64,000 nt of DNA from Apiotrichum sp. Y4204 (lineage: Eukaryota > Basidiomycota > Tremellomycetes > Trichosporonales > Trichosporonaceae): the NCBI GenBank assembly GCA_025531455.1, contig JAMYHL010000036.1, forward strand, positions 310,001 to 374,000, given 5' to 3'. The notes beneath the pieces were generated by a model. It saw nothing but the letters and a program-made list of their open reading frames with translations. It had not been told where the DNA came from and did not search any database. The position numbers and the translations under genes are program-made. The number at the start of each line of letters is the position of its first letter. The first letter of the stretch is position 1. Of the stretch, positions 11,526 to 23,420 are shown in pieces.

Positions 11526-13724
11526 CTACTTGCGATTCTTACCCTTGCCCTTGCGCCGCTTGCTGTTGCCATTTGTCTTTTTTGCGTCCGTGTTCGACGA
11601 GGCCGCGTCGCTGGCTGTCGTCGGCGTGTCGGGAGACGAGTCGTCGTCCGCCGCCTCGGCCTTGTTGGCGCTGTCGGTCGTGCTGGGCTTGGCAGTCTTG
11701 TCCGAGTCGTTCGAGTTCTGGCGCTCGTTGTGCTCGCCGGCTGGCGTGTCGTCGTCACCCTCCATGACCGAGTCCCCTTCTTGTGCGGCGGGCAGTTCGA
11801 CAATCTTGGCCTGGTCGCCGTTGGGGGCGGTGGTGATTATGGTGACATTCTCGCCATCGAGTTTCACCTCCTTTTTCAGCGGCGATCCAAACGATTCCGG
11901 TTCGGCATGGTTGACACTGTCCGTGAGGTTGACGAGGACGCCCTCACGTGGCCCAGGGTTCGGCGACTGGTTGCGTGAATGGTTGCCCTGATTCTGGCGT
12001 CAGCACGGACCGCCCACTTCTTCGTATCAACATACCGAAGGGCGACGCGAAAACGCGTTGATCACACGCTGCCGCTCAATGATGCCGCCTGATGTCAGTG
12101 GCTACTCTCCGCGGGCCCGGTATAGCAACTTACGCATAATCTCCTGGGTCGCACGGCGCTGAGCCTTGCGCTTCGAGTGGTTGTCCTGGTAGCGATCGGT
12201 CTCGTCAATCTGTTGTCAGACATGTACACCAATGTGGAGACCCACAATTTCCTCGCCAATGATTCTGGTTTGTCAGCATGCGTCACAAAAGGTAAACTCA
12301 CTCCTCGATGAGGTCCTCAACTGATGAGTTAGCGGGCACCGACAGTGATGGACTCACGAGAGATGATGCCAAGGCCTCCGCCGCGACGACCGGGAGTTTC
12401 GCTGATGAGCAGGAGGTGGGCACGACCGGTCTGGAAGTAGTCAAGGGCCTGGAAACAGTTGAGATCAGGGGCAGCCTCGGGGAGCGAGTTGAGGGTAAAC
12501 TTGTTGACAGGCAGCTCGTCCTCGGGGTTGTACGTGATGAGCTAACGTCAGTCTACGGTATCAAAACATCTCACTCACCCTTTTGACAAGAAGCATTCCG
12601 ATAAAGTTGTCCGGCTGTCCAGGCTCGTGGATGGGAATACGGGAGAAGCCGGAGATCAGGATGTGGTCGACAGTCTCGTGGTCGAGGACCTTGTCCGCCG
12701 GGAGGACAAGGCAGTCCTGGAGCGGGGTCATGATCTCCTTGACATGGCGGTCGTTGAGCGACAGGACACCGTTTAGAATGGTGATCTCATCGTCGCGGAG
12801 CGGCTCCTCGCCCTCGCGGTGGAACTGGAGGAAGCTCTTGAGCTCGGCCTTCTTGTAACTACAATGTCAGTTGGAACAATCAGAACAACCCACGTGTGAC
12901 CCGAGTCGTGGCCAAGGAGCCAGTCGAGAAGCTTAGCAAGGGGCCATGCAACGGGAGCGAAGATGACCATCATGAAGTGGACGAGAGGCGCACATGCACC
13001 GCCAATGGCCAAACCATAGCGGACACAGATCTGACGGTGAGCGCAGCCGGCAATGGGGTACTCACGGCCTGGGGGATGACTTCGCCAAAGATAACAATCA
13101 TGATCGTCGACACGATGACCGCCGAAAAGCCGTCGCCAAAGACATCGTGCAGGAAAATGGGCAAGGACTCGTTCACAATCTGCAGGGATGTTAGTGAATT
13201 CCATGCCAAGAGTCCGAAGGCTCGGCGGACAACGCGACAGGAGGGGCAAGCGGGGGTTACGCACCACGTTCGCAAGAAGAAGCACAACAAGGACCCAGTG
13301 GCGACCACGGTTGAGCAGACGGAGTACCTTGCCCGCATCGCGGCGCTCCTTGGGGTCATCGGACGAGGCGGCGAGCACCCGGAGATTGAGGTCGTCGGAG
13401 CCCATCAGCGCCAGGGTCAGACTATGGGTTAGCAACGACCCTCACTCCCGCCCTGTTTCCTTATTTGCTACAAGCAACTCACCCCGCAAAGACACCTCCG
13501 AGGAGAACAAGACCGATACACAGTAGTCCCATTACCATGATCTTGGGGTCACCCTCCTGGTCACCACCTTTTCCCCCGGAAGACAGGGTAGAGGCCGAGA
13601 GGACTAGCTCACCGCTGCGCTTGACCGGCTGGCTTTTGAAGATGGCCGGAATCACATGGAGCAGCTTGGAGAGGGAGACGATTGTCGGGACGGACGCCGC
13701 GCGGCGCGATATGAGAGGCGGCAT
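11526..13724 (-). CDS. MAM3: Mam3/CNNM-type membrane protein (DUF21 plus CBS pair)
   Basis: Fungal homologue of ancient conserved domain (CNNM) proteins, linked to metal (Mg, Mn, Co) homeostasis; yeast Mam3 is vacuolar. Read over about eight exons. The N-terminus has a hydrophobic segment (KIMVMGLLCIGLVLLGGVFAG) leading into LTLALMGSDDLNLRVLA, then LRLLNRGRHWVLVVLLLANV, FGDGFSAVIVSTIMIVIFGEVIPQA and LVHFMMVIFAPVAWPLAKLLDWLLG, all typical DUF21. The CBS pair follows: LNGVLSLNDRHVKEIMTPL, VDHILISGFSRIPIHEPG and FIGMLLVKR, then ALDYFQTGRAHLLLISETPG and LGIISLEDLIEEIIGEEIVDETD. The C-terminal tail is long, disordered, Ser/Thr/Asp-rich and ends in a basic KRRKGKGKNRK. The start ATG gives MPPLISRR. 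Direction of transport, if any, is unresolved for the family. Confidence 0.92.
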
Positions 13725-15311
13725 CTCGCGAGTTTATCGCCAAAAGTCGGATTGATAGAGGAGAAAGAAATGAAGAAAGAGAAATGAGTGAAACACTGAA
13801 ACCTAATCGGAATGTACAATCACAGGACGAGAAGGAACAATGCCGAAAACACGAGCGCGCCGGATTAAATCGGGTGTGCGGTGTTGACAAGAGATCGTTG
13901 GAGGCGATTTCACAAGAAGACGAGGCCGGGGAGAGAGAGAAGTGAAGCAAAAGGTGGTGACAACCTTGTGGTTTTCTGGATGTTCCGAGTTTGAGGGTGT
14001 GTGCTTGTTGACGTAGGCAGGTTATATTAAGGGCGGGAGGTCGCAGGCAGCAGCGTTCTCGAGACTGTGCGGGAATGTGTCTCTGTGTGATTGTGATTTT
14101 TGCGCAGGCGTTTCAGAAAGGCAGTAAGACTTTTCCGAGGCGACAGCAAACAGTGTGATTTAACGAGAATAGGATGCGAAGAGGTGGAATGTCGTGCTAG
14201 TGAAAGACACTGGTGATGGTTGGTGAGAGAGTGGTGAATGGGGTAGAATCCGGGTGGATGGGCACAATGCGCACCAAATGCAATTCTGGCCACCACCACA
14301 GGCCGCCACCATGCTTTTTTCCCTATATGGGACATGGTGTTCAACCTGAACCGCGGGAACGCTTGTCCCTGGAGGAGGGAGGGAGCCTGGATGATCCTGG
14401 ATGTGGTCATGACCGCACGCGCTCTCCGAGGTGGCGTCATTGGAGCCTATAATCAACTGTTTTTCTAATGCATCTAGAACTCGTATTTGGATACGAACAA
14501 TGCCCCAGGATGCAGGCTATGCAGGAGCTTATAAGGTTTGAAATGACGCATACTGTAGGCTGATCATCGGTCTACCTGGAATGTGTTGGTTGGTCGATCT
14601 GCGATCTGTCAGATTATCCGAAGTGAACGGGGGGAAACCATCGGTCGCGTTTTGTGCAAACCGAGATAGTATTGGTATTGCCTGGAGCTCTGGAGTGATC
14701 TTTGTACTGATCTCGAGAACATGAACGATGATGATGATGATGATGATGATGGACGGATTGCCCCACCAGGCCACAAGCACGATATCCGTTTTACAAGGTT
14801 GAGATTGCTGATCATGTGCGGAACAGAGGCAGGCGACGGTCAACATCTATATAGCTATATATCTGCATACCTGGCGTCTTGGTGGATTTAGTGTTCTTCT
14901 CTTCGTCTGATGCATGTCCGAGTTGTCTTCCCTCCCTTTGGATAGCTGAGGTTAGCTGCTGGTTAGCATGTCTAGAGGATAGAGGATAGAGGAGGTGGTC
15001 ACTCACTCTTCTTCTCTATCAATAACTTGCCTTCCCTCCCGCGAGAGCTGCCACATCCTGTCGCTTGGTCACAATGCATTGCTTGTCGTTTACTAGTCAC
15101 TCTTTCTGTTTTTCTCCTCGTTGTCTCATTGTCCCTTTCCAATATACTCCTCTTCTCCCTCTCAGTTTCCCGCTGCCCCTCCCTCTTTCGTCTGTTCTCT
15201 GTTCTAACAACTTGTATTTCTGAGTTCCCATTCCCATCCTCTAAAACTAATCCTTTGACAACGGTGACCTTCCCTCTCCTCGCCATCATACTGACAGATA
15301 TCAGACCTCTG
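13725..15311. other. divergent intergenic region
   Basis: About 1.6 kb between the Mam3-like gene and the acidic-protein gene. It holds a (GAT)8 microsatellite at 14727-14750 and a long pyrimidine-rich run from about 15000 to 15300, which fits the leader of the plus-strand gene. Frames in this stretch begin at non-ATG codons and show no motifs. I see no gene or RNA. Confidence 0.5.
14727..14750. repeat. (GAT)8 microsatellite
   Basis: Eight perfect GAT triplets in noncoding sequence. Confidence 0.95.
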
Positions 15312-18300
15312 ATGACCGAGACCAGCTCCACAACATACAACGTCCCTCTCTCCTCGGCGACAATCACAATCATCGCTCCCGCGCAGGGCGCATCCTCCAA
15401 TGATCCCCAAGTATTCCCTCACCTCCGTCTCAGAATCAAGCCCCATGCCACCGTGACGTCGGTCCTCGCTCCACCCAGCCCGCGAGGAAAGGGACTAGAG
15501 GAGGAAATCAAAGTTGTTCCCCCGACGAGTGGCAAGGTCGTCGTCGCATGGGAAATTGACGCAAGTGGACTGCCAGTCGAGGAGCACGACAAAGCGCGAA
15601 TCGGCGACAAAGTAGAGATGGCGGTAGGCGAATGGCTAGTTCTGGTGAGATGGAGTCGTTATCTAACATGACTCGCTGATCTCCAGAATCAAAAAGCCCT
15701 GGGCGTCGAACGGTTCGACTATCCACAAGAGTTCATCTCCACTTCCCCTGGTGGCCAGCTTCTCTTCACCCCAAAGTCAGCTCTGCCCTCCGACAGACTC
15801 GACGCGCCTATCATTCCCTCGGGCGAGCCGGTTGCGTGCCTCACAAGGATCGACATCTTCCTCAAGTGGTCATTCCCCTCTGCGACACGAGGGCGCAAAC
15901 GGAAAACAAAGGAGGATGTTCTCGATCCAGAGACTCAAGCGGCCCAAATTGCCGCACTGAGTTTTGAGGCCATCTTCGGAGAGCAGACGTCGTCCCAGAT
16001 CAGCTCAGAATCGCAGTCTACCCAGAAAGCTGCAGCAGGATCAGAAACGTCACAGGACTCGCAGGAAGGGGTACAGCAGGCGGAACCCTCCACGTCGGAA
16101 ACAACGTCGGAAACACAAGTCTTGCCCCAGGTCCAAGATCCTGACACTCCTGAGGCTGAGCAGCCTGTCAAGGACAACATCGATGCCGAGGCAGAAGTTC
16201 TGGTCCAAGTGGGACTGGGTATGCAGAAGGTTATGAGGCTGCAGATGATCCGGTTGGTTGCGTGTTCACGGACAACGCTGATCAGTAGACGCTTTCCCTA
16301 CGTATTTGACGGAAACTTCATAAAGGTAAGATAAGAATATCATTTGCATTTGTCAATCTTACACACCAGTGCCAACCTACCCTCCTTATGCCTTCCGGCC
16401 TCTTCGACGCTTTCAACTGTTTCCTCACACTCTCTGCACGCCATGACACCCCGCTTCTGGGGAAGTGTCGGGAGCTGTTTGAGGAGTTGCAATCGTCGCA
16501 ATTCAAGGCACTCAAGCACCAGGCCAATGCCATGGCTCGTCTCCAGACGTACGCTCGACAGCCCAAACGAAACAAGAACGATTCGCAGCAGTCAAGTCCT
16601 GCGAGCACACAGGCAGAGCTGGAGGGGAAACGCGAGGAGGAGTGCGTCGACAAGGTGGCAACCTACCTCCAAAGGCTGAGGTTGGCGGATGACAATAAGT
16701 CCGCTGAAGATAAGCTGCGAGACTCACTTGCCAGAGGCCTGGCTGTCACTGGTCTCGCCGGGTGGATGCAGATTAGGCAGGGATACTCAAAGAAGGGTGC
16801 TGCTAAGGCTCCAGTGAGTAGGTTTAGAGGGCTGTGTACTGATGGTCCAGTTGCAAGAGCCCGAGAACTTCCATGAGGTGCCGTCCACGTTACAATGTGA
16901 GGGGGATTTACCACCGGACAGTGCAACGCAACTGCCCTTGCCTTCTCCGCCATTCACAACGTTCGCTTCACGTTCCCATCCCCAGACTCATCCCCATGAG
17001 GAAACGCAGAACCCGTACGACGAGCGACTGCATAATCCAGATGACTGTGAAGACCTGGATGACCTGGATGCGGAGGAGTACTACGAGGACGACGTGGAAG
17101 AGAGCCTCGGAGACAGTATTGAGGATATCCTCGGCACACCTCATAGGACCTTTGGGCGTTCACCTAACCTTTCCGACGCATGGCATATCCCTCACCATCA
17201 ATACCACGACAACGCGCTCCACCTTGACGTTGAGGCCGTCTCCCAATTGGACATTGGTCCTCGGATCGTTGAGTCGTCGTTTACGTATCAGGAGTATCAG
17301 ACAAATGAGTACCAGGCAGAAACCGGACATGACACGCTCTACGAATCAATACCAGTGGACGTCAAGAATGAGCGCGTCCCGATCGACGGCGGCTGGTCCT
17401 CCCTTGCCCACGACCCGAATCCCAACCTCGACGTGGCTCCAGATGAGGAGTTCGACGATCTCGATGACGATCACTTGGATGATAGCGGCAGAGAGCCACC
17501 ACACAATCACCAGTTTCAGTCTCACAACAGCCTCGTCCCCTCCAGCCAGGATAACCCAGTCCGTCAGTCATTCCATGATTTCTCCAACACTCCAGCTTCG
17601 ACCCAGAAGGCATCATACTGGGGAGATCGGCACAATCTTCACCGGACGCAGTCGGACGATTTCCGAGCAGAATCTCTGGAACATGATATCGATAATCCCT
17701 ATCCGCCCGTACGAGAGAACAACTTCGATGAGTTGGATGATCTAGACGAGTTGGAACACTACGACAACGGTGATCTCGACTGCGTCTTCCAACAGCCACA
17801 CCGCGACGCAGTCGATCCAGACGACGACATTGATCTCGAGGACAGCCTTCAGCAAAGTGATCCCGGACTTCCCTTGGGCGCGCTGAGTATATCATCGCTG
17901 GACACTCTCAGCGTCAGCCAGCACCGGCTGTACTCGGGACGGGAGGATGATACGCCACCGTCAATCAAACACGACGATTATGAGATTAACGACCTCGACG
18001 ACGAGTACCCTCATACACACACTACCATCCAGGGCCTGGACGCACCGAAAGAATACACCGAGGGCTGCGATTATCCCGGCCGCAGTGATTTCTGTGATGA
18101 CATCGCATCGTTGGCCTACGACCCACATTTAGACGAGAGCTATCCGCAGACAACATCTCAGGGAGATGTCGAAGGTTTCGAAATCGACGACCTCGATGAC
18201 CTCGACAATCTGGATGAGTGCGACAATCTCGACGACCCAGACGATCGAAACAACTTCGCCAACCACCAGCCGTTTGAACCACTCGTTTGCCCACGATCTC

Positions 18301-18413
18301 CTCAACAAGCGCTTACACCCTCCGACTTTAATCAGCCTGTGCCGGCCCCTGTGTCCATGCACATGGGCATCTACAGTTACGACGATATCAGTGACGATCT
18401 AGACGATGAATAA
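15312..18413 (+). CDS. unrecognised large acidic protein with DDLDD repeats
   Basis: I do not recognise this protein. Five exons (15312-15644, 15687-16252, 16289-16325, 16370-16813, 16851-18413) splice in frame to 980 residues, which is good evidence that it is real. Residues 1-300 look folded, with strands and helices (TSGKVVVAWEIDASGLPVEE, DAPIIPSGEPVACLTRIDIF, a basic RGRKRKTKED patch). Residues about 300-460 contain LFDAFNCFLTLSARHDTPLL and long Ala/Lys/Gln helices (SQFKALKHQANAMARLQTYA). The second half is disordered and very acidic. It repeats an aromatic or Asn residue followed by DDLDD/ELDDLDE-type clusters at least six times and ends DDISDDLDDE. There is no signal peptide or membrane segment. 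The basic patch could be a nuclear signal and the acidic tail could bind histones or basic partners, but that is inference only. Start: only in-frame ATG after the pyrimidine-rich leader. Confidence 0.75.
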
Positions 18414-18727
18414 ACGTTAGAGACTGGGTGAGCTGTCCGAAGTTTAAGATCTGGCTGTGTGCCGTCTGTGTTCTGGCAAATGTTTGATGGCTGCACAGAC
18501 AGCCCAGCGGCCAGCTGGCTGGGTGGCAACTGTGTGTACAGGGGGTGTGGCGTGCCATCAGCCCGTCAGATCACGTCAGGGCAAAGTGGGCGCGCGTGGG
18601 CGGAAATTTGGGCAGTGTCCGTGCCAAGATGATCTCTCTCGCCTTTGCCTCCCTCCACCACACACACCACACTGCCCCTTTACCCGGCTCGTCCCGAGAT
18701 TTGGAAGTCTGTGTCCACCCATCCACC
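18414..18727 (+). other. short intergenic region upstream of SLC41-like gene
   Basis: About 310 bp between two head-to-tail genes. The last 90 bp are pyrimidine-rich. No additional gene. Confidence 0.5.
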
Positions 18728-20867
18728 ATGTCTCCGATTCTGAAGCGCGACGTGGCCGAGACGGTACGGCAAGCACGGCGCTTCGCCGCCGCCGCCGGCC
18801 TGGCCAACTACGATGCGTACGGCGAGTACGAGCTGGACCCCGTGAGCGTGAGCAAAAAAGCGGCCGCAGCACAGGAGAGGGACCGGGACGGCTCCAACGG
18901 CGACCGGTCACCCCTGGACCGCACTGTCGGGTCGAGCGGCCGGAGTACCGGGACGGCGAGCAATCGCGGGGACAGCTTTGATATCGACCGCGGGGATAGA
19001 GACGGCGATGCGGACCCCCTTCTGAGCCCCGCGAGCGATAGCGGGAGCGTCAAGACCACCATGAGCGCTATCGAGAGCAAGTGGAGCGACATCAAGGGAT
19101 TGTTGTTTTCGGTGAGTCCCTGCCAGGAGTCGTGTGGGCACACCAGAATCTACTTGATGGGTCGTCGGGAGTCACCCCGCGTCCCCCATTGTTGTCGCTG
19201 GATACACTGCGATACGCGATGTGCGATGCACGACGCCGTGCATGTGTGCTGGCGGCGTGCGTGTCCCCCCGAATATTGTTGCTGATGTCAGTCCACACCA
19301 TCACTCCTCTTCGGTCTAATCGGCCTCGTCTTCTCTGGCGAACTACTCGAGCACTACGCCCGCTGGCGGGTCTTTCGCCGCGTCGACGAGCTCTTCATCC
19401 TCGTTCCCATGATCGGCAATCTGAAGGGCAACCTGTGAGTAGCTTTGCAGCGGAGCGCAGTGCGGAGCAAGTTGTGTGGCGCCGAGCACGTGCAATTACA
19501 GTTTTGTCCCGATCGCCGAGTCCGCACTCGGCCCACTGGTGCCAAGCTGACTCTGCGCAGCGAGATGTGTCTCTCGGCACGGCTTGGCACATCTGCCACA
19601 CTTGGCGAGCTCGACAGCCGCAGGACACGGCGCCGGCTGATAGTCGCAAACATGACGCTGCTGGGCCTGCAGGCGCTGCTCATCTCCTTCCTCGCCGCCG
19701 GCATGTCGTTCTTCCTCGGCCTCGTCACCACCCACCGTCTCGGTGACGTGCCGACTGCGCCCGATCTGCCGTCCAATGGCACGGTATCCGACCCGAATCA
19801 GAATGACCCGTGGCGCGAGGGACGGACGCGTCCCGGGTTTGCCCAGCTCGTGATGGTGCTCGCGACCAGCATGGGCGCCGCCGGTCTCTCGTCCCTCTCC
19901 CTCGGCAGCTTTATGTGTGGTCTCGTCGTACTATGCCGCTGGTGCAATATCGATCCGGGTGAGTGCATATGGAAGCTGGCACACCGCTTGGGGGCTGCTC
20001 ACGCGACCAATTCAATTTCGCTGACATGCCAGACAACATCACACCGCCCGTTGCAGCCTGCCTCGGCGACCTGGTCACGTTGTTTATACTGGCGCTGATC
20101 GGCACCGGTCTCGTGAGCGCGATGGACACCCCGGGCCCCTTCATTCTCGTGCTTATTATGGCTGCGGCAGCTGTGTGGTTTACGGTCCGCGTCCTTCGCG
20201 ACGCGTGGGTCCGGGACATTGCCCGCGGCAGCTGGATTCCTCTTGTGAGCTAAGGAACAATTCCGAAGATAGCTGACGTCAGATTGGCGCCATGGTCGTC
20301 TCGTCTGGCACTGGCATGGTCCTGCAGTCCGGAGTGGGCAAGTACCGCAGCTTTGCGCTGCTTGCAATTTCCATGACTGGCGTGACAGGCTCTCTGGGCG
20401 CGATCCACGCCAACCGGCTAAGCACGACGCTGCACAAGAAACTACACCCCGAAACCACCCGCGATAGTGATAAACACGGCCTCTCCCCCGAGCAGAGCAT
20501 GGGCATTCTCTTCGTCCTCGCGTTCCCCGTGCAGGCGGCGTTCCTCGGCTTTGTGCACGTCGCGGGGTGGAGCGATGTCGACCTCGGGTGGGCGGGCTGG
20601 GTGGCCTATGCGGCCATGGCGGCCTTTTCACTCATCTCGGCGCACTTCCTCACCGTGTTCTGCTGGTGGCGCGACCTCGATCCTGAGTGAGTAGAATGGC
20701 GGAGAATACTGCCAGCCGTTACAGTTTCCACTCTTACTGACTGCAGCTCGTACGTCCTCCCGATCCACTCGGCCGCCGTCGACTTTGTCGGGCAGCTCAT
20801 GCTCATGATTGCTTACGAGCTGTGCCGCGTGATGGGCAACACGACCGTGATGGAGAGCGGCAAGTGA
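18728..20867 (+). CDS. SLC41/MgtE-type divalent cation (magnesium) transporter
   Basis: Integral membrane protein with two tandem MgtE transporter repeats, the eukaryotic SLC41 arrangement for Mg2+ movement. About eight exons. The N-terminal 130 residues are hydrophilic with poly-Ala and acidic stretches and a segment SAIESKWSDIKGLLFS. The first repeat contains LLFGLIGLVFSGELLEHY, then VDELFILVPMIGNLKGNLEM and LSARLGTSATLGEL, the signature of the family. ANMTLLGLQALLISFLAAGMSFFLGLV and VTPPVAACLGDLVTLFILALIG-type segments follow. The second repeat has GAMVVSSGTGMVLQSGVGKY, then AISMTGVTGSLGAIHANRLSTTLH and SMGILFVLAFPVQAAFLGF. It ends with LPIHSAAVDFVGQLMLMIAYEL and a short tail. Total roughly 570 residues, usual for SLC41. 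The conserved Asp in CLGDL of each repeat type is visible in the first. Location (plasma membrane, vacuole or mitochondrion) unknown. Confidence 0.9.
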
Positions 20868-21131
20868 GGTAATTCAAAAACACTTAGATCTACAGGAGGA
20901 GGAGGGAGGAGGAGCCATGGGGAGAGGTAGCGAAGCAGTGCGGAGGCGGACGGGGACAGGCGTGTGTCCCCCATCTTTGTAAGTTGTAGAAACGTGCACG
21001 ACATTAGACTGCGACACTTGTATGTGCATGCATTGTACTCAAGCTAGCGTGGGAGGATTGAGAGGAACGAGGAAAGGGTGCATGGCAAGCTACAGTAGAC
21101 AGATCTAACAAGGGCACAACAAGTCTATACT

Positions 21132-23145
21132 CTAATCGACATCCTGACTCGCGGACTCCTGCGCCGACTCAGTCTTCACCGTCCCGGCCGTCCCACTCCC
21201 GGCATCCTTATCTTCCTCTTCTTCGGCCTGCCCATCAGTACCCTTCCCAGTACTCTTAACCGACCCCCCGCGCTTGGCGAGTGCCGCCTTGGCGTCCTCA
21301 TCGACAATCTCAAACGCAACCGCCCAGTATATACCGTCGGGAGTCACCGGGCTCTCCCCCTCGGCCACACGCCGGCGGCACACGTACGTCACCGGCTGCC
21401 CGTCCCAGTACTTCAAGAGCGGAATCTGGATCGCGAACGGGCGCGGCAGCTGCACGGAGAGCGTGTTGAAGTCTGCGTGTCAGCGTCAGGAACCGCAATG
21501 CGGCGGATTCGGGTGTACGACTATGAGCTCACACCCTCACTCACCCAGTATACCATTCGAGAACTCCATTCCGACCTCGCCGTCGAGCGGGAACTTGCGG
21601 TGTGCCTCGTCCGCGAAGAAGCGGCGGCGGGTGCGCACGTCTCGCGGCTGGGACTCGGTCTCGGCGGTGCGTAGGTCGGCGGGTAGGGCGGAGAGCGCGT
21701 CCTCATTAACTGTAGCTGCCGGACCCGGGGCGGCAGCGCTGTCGGCCGCAAGAGAAGCCACCTCGTCGGCGCCAGCCGTTGGCCGGATCGAGAGGTGGTT
21801 CATCGTCGCCACAGCCGGGGAGAGCGCCCACGGCTTGTCGGCGTACACGTCGAGCTTGAGCGTCGGGTCGATAAAGCTGATGTCAGCAGGCGGGTCGGGA
21901 AAGGGTCGACGGCGTCCCTGGCTCCAAGGGTCGCGTATTCCTCGTATCCCTCTCCAATGCGTCACCGCCCTTTGAGCCGCCACCCGCTGCGATCCCACCT
22001 CTGCGACCCCACCCTCCTCGGAGCATGTGAACCTGCAAGCTTTCAAGCCTGCAGTCGGGCGTTCGCAGCCCTTATCTGTCCGCCGCCCGAATCTCCTCAC
22101 CACCGCTCCCTTGGCCTAGTGGCTAAGGCGTAACTTTCCGGCGGGCAGGAAGCTCCTGCATTCGGCGCATGGTTAAGATCGTGGGTTCAAATCCCACAGG
22201 GGGCTGTAGCGTATGCTTTTTAAGAGGCATAGAGGACATGGCAAGAGAAGGATGAAAGAGATTAAGAAATGAAGGTGGATGGAGTGAAGCATGCAGGTGG
22301 TGATTGCAGTAGATCTGCGGTGGACGCCGATCTGGCGTGACATGATGGGACCTGAATGATCGTCTCCTAACTGGGTCTTATCGGAACTAGACCGACTGAG
22401 ACCGAGGGACACTCTTTTCCATGCTTCTCAAAGAAGCACACGCCCATCCCCACTTTATCGACAGAAGCGCTGCCCACCGTCTACTACCCTTCTTCACAGG
22501 CTCTTCTAAAGGAGGCGAATACTCACTACATGAACTTGGTCGCTATCGCCGTGCCCCACGGCAAGCTGTCGCGAATGGGGAACTCGAAGATGTTGCCAAA
22601 GACGACGTCGTCGGCACTCGGATTGTCAAGGTATCGTCCTGGTGTCAGCGCGTTTCGCAATCACTTCGGGGCTTGCGGGGCTGAATTGCGGCACGCGTTG
22701 CGACATGAACGCCACGGAAGCGCGTCCGCATTCCCATCCACCTAGATCTTCAGATCCACGAATCCAGACAAGGGGAAAGTGGGAAAGCCAGTGGTCGTCT
22801 TCAGAAGGAACAACATTGTTAATTGATCAGTTATCAATTTGGTTTGGATATCACACGAGTACGGCTCATCCTACGACCACTGGCGAGAAGACTAGAAATT
22901 TCAAAACAGTACGCACCTCGCACGACAATGCCGTAGGTCATGTCCTCGCGCCCGCTCTCGCCAAAGTAGCACTGCCCGTTGCCCTTTGCCGCGCCCTCGC
23001 CGGTAAAGTCGCGCACAAAGACGGATATCTCGCCTTCAAAGTTTGCTGTGCGCACCTGCGTCGGCATCGGCGAGTTGACGGGGCATACCGCCGTTGGCGG
23101 GTATGCGGTGGACGAGGAGATGAGGACGCGGAGACGGGGCGCCAT
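21132..23145 (-). CDS. DUF1769 (UPF0590) family protein of unknown function
   Basis: Conserved fungal family without known function. Four exons splice in frame: 23145 to about 22918, about 22648-22527, 21876 to about 21545, then the rest. The N-terminus MAPRLRVLISSSTAYPPTAV leads to ANFEGEISVFVRDFTGEGAA and QCYFGESGREDMTYGIVVRG, then DDVVFGNIFEFPIRDSLPWG and KFMYFIDPTLKLDVYADKPW. Blocks SPAVATMNHLSIRP and FNTLSVQLPRPFAIQIPLLK then follow, and WDGQPVTYVCRRR closes the family domain. After it comes a disordered acidic tail (QAEEEEDKDAGS). About 410 residues. Odd feature: the second intron is 650 nt, against about 50 for most introns here, and holds a tRNA-Arg gene on the plus strand. A TATA-like TATATAG lies about 100 bp upstream of the start. 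Confidence 0.87.
22105..22205 (+). tRNA. tRNA-Arg(CCG) with 28-nt intron
   Basis: All arms fold. Acceptor GCTCCCT pairs with AGGGGGC (one T-G wobble). D arm is GCCT/AGGC, anticodon stem TAACT/GGTTA, T arm GTGGG-TTCAAAT-CCCAC. The anticodon loop is 35 nt; removing a 28-nt intron after position 37 leaves TT-CCG-G-T, anticodon CCG, reading CGG (Arg). The intron contains TTCGG, which can pair with the anticodon as in normal nuclear tRNA introns. A T5 terminator follows at about 22215. The gene lies inside, and antisense to, the long intron of the DUF1769 gene. Confidence 0.9.
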
Positions 23146-23420
23146 GGTTGAATGGGGATTGAGCGAGTGGGCGATTGCGAAAGTGGAAGAACGGGAAGTA
23201 CGTGGATTATGGGTTACGCGGGAGCGGGAGTGGGTTGTAGTCGTTGCGCGACTATATACCCGGCGGACTCCATGGGCCACGCATGAAGTCCGCCGCGGGG
23301 TGGGGAGGATGACGTGCATGGGGTGGGGTGGTGACGAACTAGCAATGTTTCCATGACGTCAGAGCAACGGAGAGGCAGCAGGCATCGGTTCTGGTCAACG
23401 GCATTCCTCAAATCAATGTC

